A stretch of 64,000 nucleotides of DNA from Marisa cornuarietis (taxonomy: Eukaryota > Mollusca > Gastropoda > Architaenioglossa > Ampullariidae): assembly GCA_004794655.1 (NCBI GenBank), contig SMMW01000068.1:907501-971500 (forward strand). Direction: 5' to 3'. Made by a program: the position numbers and the translations under genes. Shown piece after piece: positions 1 through 13,045 of the stretch (positions are counted from its first letter, which is position 1; each line of letters begins with the position of its first letter). The notes beneath the pieces are model-generated. The model ran no database searches. It saw only the letters and a list, made by a program, of their open reading frames with translations, and had not been told where the DNA came from.

Positions 1-3000
1 GGATGATTCCTTTTTCCAAAGCATCAGCCTAGAAGGTATCCAGACACTTTTTAAGTCCATTCCCTCAGACATGGTGACCAGTCTTCTTCAAAACTTAGTG
101 CCTAAAGTGCTGCAGGCAGTGGGCAAAGACCAAGGGTTTCTGCCCAGTCTTGGTGACAACCTTTCAATAGGTGCCTTGCTGAAAGCTGTGCCCATGACAG
201 ACCTGCTTGGCGTGGCTGGAAAGGTAACTAGCATTGTCTCCCCTCCCTCTGTGTCTGTACGTGTGAGCGCGCGTGAGTATCAGTATTTGGGAAATATCTC
301 CAAAGCATAATTATTTCTTTCACTACCTTGTGTACCCACATGGTTTTTTTTCTCTATCTTTTATGTATCGTTTTATATATCTTTTTATAATCTTTTATAT
401 ATCTTGCTTATATGTTACACATGTTGTTATAGAATCCAAAATGTTTTATAAGATATTTTGCTTGAAAGAACCTTCACATACAATAGAAACAAATTACAAC
501 CAAAGCGAAAATCGGTTTTGTTCTTCGATGTGGAATGTCTAGTCTTTACATAAGTGCAATGCTGTGAGTCGACACAACACGTAAGCCTGGTATTGTTACT
601 AACTACAAGGGATATGTTTTGGTGTAAATCAATTTTTTGAATAGCAATAATATCAATATCAGAAACCGTTGATTTTTAGACAATGATAAATATGTATGTG
701 CATGGGAACATTGATAAATTAATATTAAACTCTGAGTGAGCTCGCATATGCACTGAACTTATGTCTACATAAAATCCCACAGTGTTAATGCAATAGAAAT
801 GGAAAATAGTCACGCCTGAACTCTTGAAAGGTCGGACATGGCCTGAAAAATTGCTGATCAACTATTTGCGACCATTTGCCACTGCTCAAAGGTGTAATGG
901 TAATTAGAAGTCATTTTGCTTTGGTGATGTGTCCTGAACTCCGCTGATGTACTTATGGCGATATAATTGTTAATTAAAGTTTGCGGCTGTAGCTTTGATG
1001 ACATAAGTGAAGTGTTTGTCAATGTGTTGGGTACTAACATTTGTGTCTTGCAGTTGATCCCCGGGATCCCCAAAATGCTTGCCGAAGTTTTGGGCGATGC
1101 GGCCAGCAGTAGGAGCCTTGGTGGAGGCACTTCCGGATTGCATCAGTGCGTCCTTGACCTTCAGCTTGTCCTGGCTGACCTGTCTGTAGGTCAAGACTGG
1201 GCTGTTCAGAGTAAGTCAAAATGTATATATAGATGACCACGTGTCTGAAATAAGTACACGAAAGCACATAAGCTTCACAGTTTCTTATATTCACACTTTG
1301 TCTTGCAGGTCTTCTTAAATAAAATGTGGAATAAAAATTGCTTTAGCAGGATTCGATCCTTGCTGATATCATTTTTGCCAGAAGGATATCAGATGTCTAT
1401 CAACTGTGATTGGTGACTGGGAGAGGATCCGTGACATCCTCGTTTTGATGTCATAATCTGTAGCCGGTGATCAAATGTTTGGGGAAGGGTACCGCAAACC
1501 TGTCGACCCCTTAGCTGATCACCTCAGTGAACAAATGTTGCAAGCCTTTCACCAGGCTAATCGCTATCACACAGGATTGTTTTCAAATGCATTTCATCAC
1601 AGAATTCAATACATTTATACAAGATTTAACATTTTAACTCGTCATTCAAAGAACCTTTCACTCTTGACACAGAGGGACAAGAATAGAGGAAGTAAATCTC
1701 TAGAGAGAGGGAACTAAGCAAGAAAAGAGTTCCCAGCTTTTACTTTCTTCAAATCAATATTTCCCTCTATGGTTTGTATCGTGAATTTCCTAACTTCTCC
1801 TTATTACTTATTTTACTATATATTTTTCTAAGCTGTATCTAACTTTATAACAGTTTGCAAAACAATTAAAATCAAAAGGTGAAAAATTTAGGTCAGTAGT
1901 TGACCATACAATGCCTATGCAGTAATCAACACTGATTGCACGCCATCTACTGGTTGTGTATATTACTGAGTCGGTCAGACAGTAGGTGATCAACTCATCC
2001 AAGAAGTTATCCAGTAACCCAATTAATCACCTAGTCAATTATGCAGACGAGTACCATAATTAAAAGAAAATCGTGTCTTCTCACGCATGCTGAGCGCATT
2101 TATCCAAATATTGTCGCTGGATTTTATCTTGAGGCTAACTTAATGTCGAGGCTTGTTCTTATATAATGACTAACTATTGATTCGCATAGAATCTGTCAGT
2201 TCTTTTTATTATTATCGTAATCATCTTTGTATCAATTCTATGCATGGGAACTTTTTCACACAGATATTGTTCACTTACTCTTTGTCATTTTCTTAATAAG
2301 AACGATCGTGGTTCGTTCTGTCTCCAGTGTTCGATGCCTTTGGAAAGCCAGGTCGAGGACTTCTCAAAGGTAACACTCATATGCTTGGAAACTTCGAACA
2401 ATGTCTGGACATCAGACATGTTGCCCAGAACAGTAGCGGCATCTCTCGTCTCATCAAAGGAAACTACTGCGGAGTGCAAATCATTCCACCCCTGGGGCTT
2501 CTACCACCGACTCCCGGAAAGGTAGAATAAATGTTAATGAGAATACGACACAGCTACTTACAATACATCGGCCTTGTCATAACAAATATTCTCTTGAGTT
2601 CTTCTTAAAGTGTGATATCGCTAGATCATACTGCACTTTTATAAGCGAATAACCACATGTGAAGAAATGTTGTCAAAATGTTACATACTAAGTATTTTAT
2701 TATAATATTGATCGATTAAGCTGGTGTAAAATAATGACTCCCAGGTTGTACTGAGGAAATGGGTTCTTCAAAGTCCACTCGTTCTCATAACAAAAGTTGA
2801 TCGTTTATCTCACAAGATTATCAAAATCATAAGTCTCTTTATCTCATTTAAAAATTATAGCAATGATTGCATAATCAAAATATTGCAAATATAATATCGT
2901 TTATCTCATTATCTTTGCTTCTCGTTAATCGGTTATATATCTCACAATATGGAGAGCAGAAATCACCAAGTTTAAAGTGTATGTACTTTAGCAATATAAA

Positions 3001-6000
3001 ACTGATTAAAGAACCTCAATGCCAAAACGATGATCGTGACCTGTTGGGCTGTAGTCCATATTTTCTTTTTGTTTTTGTTTGTTTCTAGTTGGGTGTTTGT
3101 TTGTTTGTTTGTTGGTTGGTTGGTTGGTTGGTTGGTTGGTTGGTTGGTTGGTTGGTTGGTTGGTTGGTTGGTTGGTTGGTTGGTTGTGTTTTAGAGGGGT
3201 GGTTGGGTGGCTTGCTGGGTTATGTTGGTTTGTTTTGACTGGGGATTTTTTTATAACAGGGCATTCTACCCGAGGTGACAGTTAGCTTCTATGGCTGTCT
3301 TCCAGATTCCTGTCATGACACAGACATCAAGCAGTTTCTGTCAACTGGTAAGTGTGTTTTTTTTTTGCTTGGCTAACTGATTAAAATATTTTACTTTCTG
3401 TCTAGTTGGCCCTGTTTGTCCATATGTATATGTAGTAAGTTCCTGCTCGCTTGCATGATGGATGTATTTCGTATTCACATCTCTCTGTTTATCTTTCTCG
3501 TAAGCCACGAAAATAATCTAATGAAAGATAAAAATACAGATGGAAAGGTCATAGCTTATGTTTTACAGTTTGACAACTTATTCTCGGCTAGACTTGTGCT
3601 TGTGTACCCGAGACGAAGAGATCTGGGTAAAGGGACTAGCTATTCATCTGCTTGTCATGATGTGCAGTTGCTGTGTATAACGGTTAATCACCATTATGCA
3701 TTGCCAATGTTGTTGCGGTGTTTTCTTATTTCTTGTTGCCTCTGAGTCCGTTTGGTCTGGTAAAGGATTTGAAGGTTGGTGACAATCTAGGGGGGGATTC
3801 AATTGCTCGTTTACTTGTTTTCCCACAACCCTTTAGCACCATCACTCCCCGAATGATTTTCTTTTTTATCAAGATCCTTTAACACCCCTTCTCTCGTTTC
3901 TAACACGTTCATGTCCTTGGCCCATTTTTTTCTTACCGAATTGCCAGTATGTAAATACGAGATAACATAACCGATTAAGTTTGAGACGTGTGAAACTTTT
4001 TAAATCTCCATCGCTTGCAGATTTTTTTTCTGAACCCTTCACCTTTGTAGAAAGTCAAGTTTCTTTTGTTTGACTTGTGAGTGTAGATATACGACACAAG
4101 ACGAGGCTCTTGCTTTTTCAAGGCTTCTGAAGGTTTGGTTAAGCGTTACACCAGTAAATCAGCTGTGTAAACACCTGCATGCCCTGGTGTGAACAACACC
4201 ACTGGTCCAGGGGAATCTTTCCTCAAGTCCTTTGAAGAAGGAACGCGTCAAGATATTTTAAAATATATGGTCTCCCTTCCTGTCCTCTCTCCTCCCCCCC
4301 CCCCATACATTTCCACATCTCTATCTCTTCCTTAGATGGCGACTACGCTCTTTATCAAGTAAATAGTTGATAATAAAACGGTGTAGACATGTCAAAACTC
4401 AAACTTTGTTCGAATCACCTGCCGGATTCAATAGGTGTTGCTTGTTGCCTTTGCGGTGTTTCTTTGAATCGGCTTTTGTCTCCGTAGCTCTTAGTCCACC
4501 CACATCAGGTGTACCGGATAGAAACGTACGATGTGGATGACCCTGAGGGTCGATAACCAGGGTCGAGGGTGTTATCAATCTTGAAAAAAACACCGCCTCT
4601 CCCACATCACAAGTGACTGATAAATTTTGATAACCGCTGTTCTGCCCTCACCCCACACTTCATTGAAATCACGTGCGTGACCCAAGTACTGAAGAAGCAT
4701 GCAAGTGACCAGCATCACGAAATGGTGATCTGTGGCCTCAGTAATTTAAAAAGAGCAGTGAAGGGATGTAAGCACCCTCCCACGCCTTTATCATTTATTT
4801 ATTATACTGTTTACGTGAAGTTTTACTTACTTTAAACTGCTTTCTGTAAAATACCATTCTACCCAGTTGTAACTGTATGTCAAGTTTGTCCCATGGTGCT
4901 ACTCCACCCCGAAGAAGGTTGAGTTAAGACAGTCCACCTTGGTGCTTGTCAACTAGCATGACCATCGGAGACTAATATTTTCGTCTCATTTTCCTTTGGG
5001 GACAAGCTAGATTATTCTTCATGCAATTAGCTTCTTTCCATTTCGATTCTTTGCAAGCATGATTGTACTACAGTCTGTAAATTGTTTCTGCACCAGGTGT
5101 AATGTAGCGGGATGTGAAGGATTAAGCTTCAATGCCATGACCTGAATTGCGTTTATTCAATTCGAAAAAATTGCATCCATTCCTTCCTGACCAATGTGTT
5201 CTTATCTCTTGTTTGAGAAGGGAAGTAAATCGGGTTTTTTTTTCAATTTGATAACTTTTATCTTGCATGTAGAATGTCATCATACACCTCCAGTGAGGAC
5301 AACAATGTTGCCTGTCCTTTATCTGGCCTTGGCTTGAGGCTCTGACCCATTTGTGAACTGCTCAATAATGGTCAGATAAGCACTTAGCTGCTTAAATCGT
5401 GGGACAATTTCAAGGCAAACAGGTCTGTGGAGGGGTTGGGAGGGAGGGTGAGTTAGGGTGAATGTAGGACACACCACGCTCACGATTTCGTCACCTGTTT
5501 TTTTTTTTTTTTCTTAATTATCTCGTGCAGTCGTGGCGTCTGCTGTCGCGTGGTTCGTGTTGCAGGCTGATGACAGACAAGCGATTGCTGAGTCACAGTT
5601 AGGTGCGCACGTGAAGTAGCACGTGTCTATGGCAACCGAAATAAAAAGCGTTAGAACACTACCTGCCTTTTTTTTTTTACAACAAAGAACTGATATCCAT
5701 CTGTTTCTTTACTTCTCACAGTAAGAACTGTCGCCAGTCTAAGGGCTAATCAGAAAAAAGACCATATCATCGCTCCAATCGTGAAAGACGTCAACATTAT
5801 CGTCTAGATAAGATATTGAGAAATGGCGATCTGCGTTTGATCATGTTGTATAACCTCGTACTCTCTGTCACGTTTATATTGATTAGTTATCTATATCATC
5901 AACAAGCATTGATTAAGGTGTATTGTTTATTATTGCTTGTCTTTGGAAAGTACTATCGAATGCAGGGACATTTTATCCCTTCTACCCTTCCCATCAGATC

Positions 6001-7052
6001 TCTGTCCTGGATTTAATCATTTAAAAATGAAATGGCGCCGATGTCAGTGAGAGGTCACTAGATGTGACTGTCAAACTGTTTGTTACAATAGCACGTGGCT
6101 CAGTCCCAACTTCTCTAGCAAGTGTGTTGTTTGTGTGCAATGAATGGTTACTCAGGCAATAGTGTGCATCTTGCTATTCTATTAACTTTAAATTAGCTTT
6201 TTTATTCCTCCTTTCTTAGTTAGAAATTCAGGGGAATTAACCGAGGCCATTTATGAATGGTAAACAGTTTTGTGTCCCGGAACAGTGAGTTTATCAATTG
6301 CATTTTTTTTTAAATACCCGCAAAGGAGTCCGTCTCTAATGCTTGTTTAAAAGTAATTAAGCAATTAAAATACACAATAATTTCCCAAGACTGTAAAATG
6401 GCCCTGACGGATTTCAAATATAATTCAATGATTGTCCGAATATACTTTTAAAAATACTGATAGCTTACAAAGATAGTGAAATGAGTCTGGTGGTTGTCCA
6501 AGTCTATTTTTAAAAGTTTACTGATAGCTTACAAAGGGTTTAAAATGGTCTGCTGATCAAACAAGTCAGTAATTAAGACAGGTCTGCGGTTTTCCTATGA
6601 GTGAATGAAAGATGGTTGCCAGAGGCTGTCATCTTCCCACATCATCGTCGAGTCTGACAGTCGCCGTGTGCGTCACCAACCTGCCTTTAGAGCGTGAGAC
6701 GGGGTCACCATGACAACAGTCTCCACGTCGTTGGAGGTGTGTCGCTGATAACATTATCAGTCGCTCCCGCCAAGAACGCGCCACTCCCACGTGACACTCA
6801 GACTCGGGCAGCGTTACACAAACTCACTCAGCAAGTTTACTCACTCAAACACGCTGCAGGAGCGCCTAGGAGATTACATCATAATTGTATCGGAGATCTT
6901 TCCATCGCAGTATCTAGCGAATATATGCAAAAAAATTAGTCATCTTCATTCCTTTTACGTGTGCGTGCGTGAGTGCTTGTATATAAGAGAAAGAGTGTGT
7001 GTGTGTGTGAGAGAGAGAGAGAGGATGTGTGTGTGTGTGAGAGAGAGAGAGG

Positions 7053-7107
<55 letters not shown>

Positions 7108-7932
7108 CGCGCGCGTGAATTCTCCTCCATCTGTGTTGTCTGTATGGTCACAAGGCACAATAGTCCATCCTCGTGAGGTAATTTGAAAAACGGGTTCGAA
7201 AGATATTCTGTTGTTTATAATATGTAAGTTACAGATGTTGTATCCCATGAGGCATTGCTGTTTCACCAAGTTTTTGTTTGCGTTGTGAGGGAAGATGGTA
7301 TTACGGGGATACATTGCCTTGCAAAATATAAATAGTGAATTGGCTCAAAACCACACGCAGACCCAAGTGTTAGTAAACAGTCTTTAGAATGATTGCAACA
7401 TATTTCGTTTCTAGAAACAGAATCCGTTCTCGTATAAACATGTCTATGTTTTTTTTTCTATCTAGTCTAGTTGAAGTTTAATCTCACTCTGAATTAAAGA
7501 CCACAACCCTTATAATCATTACTATTTATATCCCTCTGACCAAGCACTCTTGATTTCTGCAATAATGATCGCAGTACTACTGTAATAATAATAATGATCA
7601 CACCACTATGACTGTTATCGTCATAGTCATTATCACAACGCTGGTATTTCTGTTAAGGTTGAGCGCAGTGTCATTCGTTCTCACCCACACCCACACACCC
7701 ACACACCTGGAGGGTGTCGTCAGCATTCTACTTAATGTACCTGCTATGCGTCTCCTTGACCACCCACACTACACCCGTGTTTACAGCTCTCATTTAGTAT
7801 CCTCCTTCCCAGCAACAACTTCACGATTAGTGTCTTCCTGTATATCTGTATAGCCTTACTGACTAGACTATTTTCGTAGCAATCAGAAACAGCTTGAAGC
7901 CTATAGCTAGTTCATTATGGCTGACATGATTG

Positions 7933-8016
<84 letters not shown>

Positions 8017-11000
8017 AGTGAGTCTCCCTCTCAACATCAGCATCCCCGATTTCTGGTGCAGTCACGAGCCGACCTTGTCGACCACTGACCCCGCAGCTGT
8101 CGTCGCCATGTGAGTATGCTGACAGCCATGTGTGCAATTCCTTGTCCTCGTCATAATGCTGGACAGGTGTTGTAATGCAATCACCGAAATACACGTTATG
8201 AGTATTTAAGGCATAAGAGGCGCGTGATGCACCTGTCTAAAGCATGAGTGCACATGTCCTATACACCACAACAACTCTTTACGAGATCACCATATCATTT
8301 GGGAAGTTGTGTGGCTTTGTTTCAAACCATAAAGCAATGGGGTCGAACCTCGAAGGGTACCAAAGTTTCTTCCAAGAAGAATGGAATGGGCTGGGCTATG
8401 CCGTACATATTTTGCTAGTCTCTAGACATGGCAATCCCTTAAAGTCTATTTCACTTGCAAGGACTAACCTTATTTATGTGTAGACATATAATTTTCATAT
8501 CGACAAACAGCCTAAAATATCATGATATGGCTATAACTGAAATAAAACATAAATCCAATATTTAACAACTTCGACAAATTTTAAAATGTTAAATATACAA
8601 ATAACAACTAAGACATGATTACTTTGTTTAATAAGTATAGCACAACTATAAACGAACTAGAAACTACCCCAGTGAACACCATAGTGAAGAATATTGACAC
8701 ATAGAGTGTCAAAAACTAAACGGCAGTGTAGACTTTAGGAACAGGGCAACACAGGGATCCTACAACAGCTGTAGGTCACCAATGACAGCTTGGCAGGCTT
8801 TCAAGAATGGAGCATAGATTTCCACCTGTAATCAACACCTACGGCCTCAACACACCTACTATGACCCTGACCCCTCGGTACTCCACTCCCTTGCAAAACG
8901 TCTACTACTGGAAACACTTTCCCATTAAAAAAAATATTTATAGTATGTATTTATGTCCAAAAAACCGTTATCTAGCTGCATAACTTCCTACTTCTTTGGT
9001 TCAAAATCCGTGTTACTGTTGTGTTTGTCTGCTGAGATCTACATGCTGTTATCACCTGCACATATGTTCATCACATTTCATCTGGTATCAAGTAATGCTG
9101 GTCACCTTTATTTTCAATCGAAAATTATTCATGTTTTTGTCACTGATTTTCATGCAGCACCAGTCTTCGGGTCTTACTCTAGTCACCATGTCACTGGTGT
9201 TCTTTACTACAGATGTATTTTGATCGTCATCGGCATCCTTGTTGTCGCTGGCACCGTTGTCGATGTCATCTCCGGCATACGGGCGGACGATGATAACACA
9301 CGCCACTTCAGCGAGAACCTCAACATGGCTTTCGAGATGAAAGACGTCGCCTGCACCGACACGACGGCGACAACCTCAAAAAAAGAAGTGGAGACGAGCC
9401 TCTCCAACGGATGCCCTATCAGCCCCATGCCCAAGGAAGACGACTCTGTCGGAGAATGTGGGAAAGAAGGTAATGCCTGCGTTCTCTCCCTTTGACTGCT
9501 ATGACGATGTCCGATGAGTCTGAACTCAGGCTCACGTGCAATCAAGCTTGTGCGCACGTGTGTGGGAGGGGGAGTATGTGGATGTGCTCAAGCGCGTGCA
9601 GTTATATTTGCACGAGACGTGCTCGCTGTGTGGACCTAACGATAACATCTCGTGCAGGCTTCAGTGTGAAGCGTGTGCTTCTGGCGTTCTCGTTGCCACG
9701 CAACGCCGGCGCCATCTTGAGTACCGACCCACGTGACGATGACGTGATGTGCTTGCACGGCCTCCGCGCTCTGTCCATCTGCTGGGTGGTCGTGGGTCAC
9801 ACCTTCTACTTCATGGCTCTCTACTTCGGTAACACGCACTGTTTAACCTTTCTTATTATTTTCACTGAAAATTAATTTTAGTCACTGCATTAGTTAAATA
9901 TCTACTGGAAATTTTATTTATGTGGCCATTTTTTTTCGTTCCTTTTAGCTGTTTGTTTCTCTTTAGTTCATTTATTAATTTATTTGTTTATCCGTCTAAT
10001 AATCTATGCCCTTGTTTCCATTTGTATTTCTTTCTGACTGCTTATCTCCTATCTCTTTTACACTTTCTTTTAATCCCTCTCATTCTTCTACCCGTCTATT
10101 AGTTTATTTCCTTTCTTCTTTCTTTTTGTGCTTTTATCATTCTGTGTTTTTCTTTAATTGATTTGTTTGTTTGTTTGTTTGTTCGTTCGTTCGTTCGTTC
10201 GTTCCCTCGCTCGCACGCACGCCCGTGCTCATTCCTTTGTTCATTTGTTTTCTCAGAGAATGGTCTGACAGCAGCAGAAGTGCTAGAAACTGTCCTTGGC
10301 CAGGTTGTCATCAACTCTACATTGGCTGTTGACACTCTCTTTGTTCTCGGGTAAGTCCAAGCGCCAAAGCTGGTCTCCACGTGTAAAGTTTCTCTCTACC
10401 CTACTGCTCAATGAAGTTGTCATGAGTTCTTTCTCGTGTGGGTATACGAGATTTCCTTCACATCCACTTTGTTTTGGGTTAAAGGACAGTCCAGTCTCAA
10501 ATGGGACATTTGTAAATTTTACTTGAAAAATGCAGAGATATCACACCTCCCCCACCCCCCGCTGTAATGACCCCTAACCTTAACTCTGTTTAATATCATC
10601 TTCCTATATTAAATGCTAGTTAACTTTATTTCACCTATTTATTTCTGATCTTTTCTGTTTGTGGTATTTTGGATGGCAGACTTTTCACACTAATACAGCC
10701 TTTTCGCATGGTCTGACCCATGGTGTCTTATGTCACAGCGGCTGTTTGACCGCCTACTTGTCGCTGCTGACCGTCAGGCAGGACGAAGGGGTGTCGGTCA
10801 AGAGAGTGGGTCAATACTACCTGCACCGATATTTACGGTACGCAAAGCCATTTCTTACACCACGTGTCTCTCTTCTTGCAGGTGGGATTTTGTTTCATAT
10901 ACCATGTCCTCAATTTCTTGCAGTAGGGCTCAACTTTCCACACTTCAAGTCAGACTTTCTTTCATGATGTGTCTATATCGTACATTATTTGTGACTGTTT

Positions 11001-12985
11001 GTTACATCGAGTGTATACTCACATTTCTTACACTCCTTGTCTCTATGTTTTCTCTGTTTCTTGCAGTAAGTATCTCTTTTTTCTTATAGTACGTGTTTCT
11101 ATTTCTTACACATCTTTTCCCTCTCCTTTTCTTGATTGAATTTTTCTATTCATCTTGAAGAAACAAAAATTAAGATATGCAACTTAAAAATGAACGCATC
11201 TTGAACCGTTAGCAGTAGTAGGCTAAAGTTTCGCATGCGAAGATTTCTGGGACGTGGTGTGACTGTTCCATCCCCTTCGATGTTTCAGGGGGGGGGGCCG
11301 ACTCTTGCTAATGATCGCTGAAAGCTTGAAAAACGGAAATAACGATTTGCACTTTTAATTATACGCACACATTGAAGTATTTATTACAGGATTAAGAGCT
11401 ATTTGTTGCTAAGATTGTCGTTAGAAAAATATTTGGTTTTTGATTATTTGTTGACAACATTGTTTCATGTTACAGGATAACACCGACATATGGCATCGTC
11501 ATCATGTTCTGCACGTGTCTCCTGCCTTACTTTTCGGGAGGTCCTGACTGGTGGAGAAAGAGTACAGACTACTACAGCAGCTGCCGTGATGACTGGTGGA
11601 CAAATATTCTCTACATCAACAACTTCTATCGCAGCCACGACAAACAGGTTTGTCAACCAGGCAGACAGACAGATACAAAGACATTAGACAGAGAGAAACA
11701 GATCAACGAATGTATGAATGAAAAGAGATAGGAGAATTTAATTTTGACTTCATCTGTGAGATTTGCGAGATCAGACCGTATTGTTAATAGCGCAGCAATT
11801 AATTGTTCCTTCCTTACAACACCCTGTTTTTTAGCATGAAAATTTATTGCTTTTTGCCTACAATACGTTTTTTTCGCCTAATAATGCCTTGTGTTTTTAT
11901 CTAACAGTAGATTATATTCTTACCTAACAATGAATTAGGTTTTCTTTTAAAAATACTTTGTGGATTGTTTATTTTTTCACCACGATACCTTTTTAAAGTA
12001 CAACAGTTTCGCGGTGTTTTTTTTTTTCAAACAATGAATTGTGGTTTGTCTAACGATATATTTTCATCTGAGATGACATCGTTTTTACTGACAATACATC
12101 GTGTGTTGCCTGACCACACATTGAATTTTCGATTAACATTCTGTTTTCTTAGTGCCTTCCCTGGAGCTGGTACCTGTCGGCCGATATGCAGATGTACTGG
12201 CTGGCTCCCATTCTCCTCCTCATCCTGGCTGCCGGGTCAGTATTCTCCTCACAGTTGGTCTCTTCTGACCTCCTGAACTTCCGCTCACCCAGCCTTTATG
12301 CCTTTTTATGGTTTAATTAATTTAAGCTGTGAACGACTTTGGGAGCACGAAAAGTCCAGCGCAAGCTGTGGTTGATAAAGGAGGATCACCATGGAGGCAG
12401 TGATAATGCAGCTCGCTTTTAAAACCTGAAGCAAAGCACACAAAATGTCAATGTTGTATGGTCTTCATTTTGTTAATGGTTGTTTAATGTCATCTAGGTC
12501 ACGTGATTTTCGAGCTATGTAGTGTTCATGTCCCATGGTGTTCTAGCTACGTGTTGTTCAAATCTCAAGATGTTTTGTTCAATATTTTCCTATTTTGTTT
12601 CCAGTTTCAGAATTACTGGCGGCCTCATCATCTGCGGTCTGGTTGTGATGAACAGCGCCCTCACTGCATATTTAGAGCAAAGTGTCAACGGAGATTTTCT
12701 AAGGTTTGTCAGTTCTCTCTGGCAAGCGACAATAAGCGAGCATAGCTCAAGGGGAAAATAATCCACACCTGATATAATATACAATGTTAAATCTTTTGAC
12801 AAAACTGCTGTCTGCTAGATGGCGCGACGATCAATGTGGTCGTTATCTCCCCTTCTCTTTCATTCTTATTCTTTCTCTCTCTATCTCCCTCTCTCTACTG
12901 TTAACTTGTTGGTGCTCACATATATGCACACACGCTCCTGCTTGCTAACACGCTTGTGTATGTATGCGCGTGCGTGCGTGCGTGC

Positions 12986-13045
<60 letters not shown>

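Larger units (their letters stand above)
3348..8018 (+). other. 4.7-kb intron of the NRF-6-like gene
   Basis: This is the longest intron of the gene, between the exon ending CLPDSC...LSTG and the one encoding [12 protein letters not shown]. It holds simple repeats at 6993-7116 and 7934-8012 and otherwise AT-rich unique-looking sequence. The short open frames inside it show no recognisable domain or codon pattern. The other introns of this gene are 0.2-1.1 kb. Confidence 0.8.

Noticed and set aside
3079..3285. 68-codon frame with repeated LVGW
   Set aside because: Translation of the GGTT microsatellite.
6936..7314. Open frames of 67-131 codons on both strands
   Set aside because: They are read from GT/GA/GC simple repeats (runs of Cys-Val, Thr-His); no real coding content.
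7907..8194. 95-codon minus-strand frame rich in His-Thr
   Set aside because: Product of the GT tract; it also overlaps the real plus-strand exon at 8019-8109.
9536..9839. Overlapping frames around the exon at 9658-9828
   Set aside because: Shadows of the NRF-6-like exon containing the R-x10-H motif.
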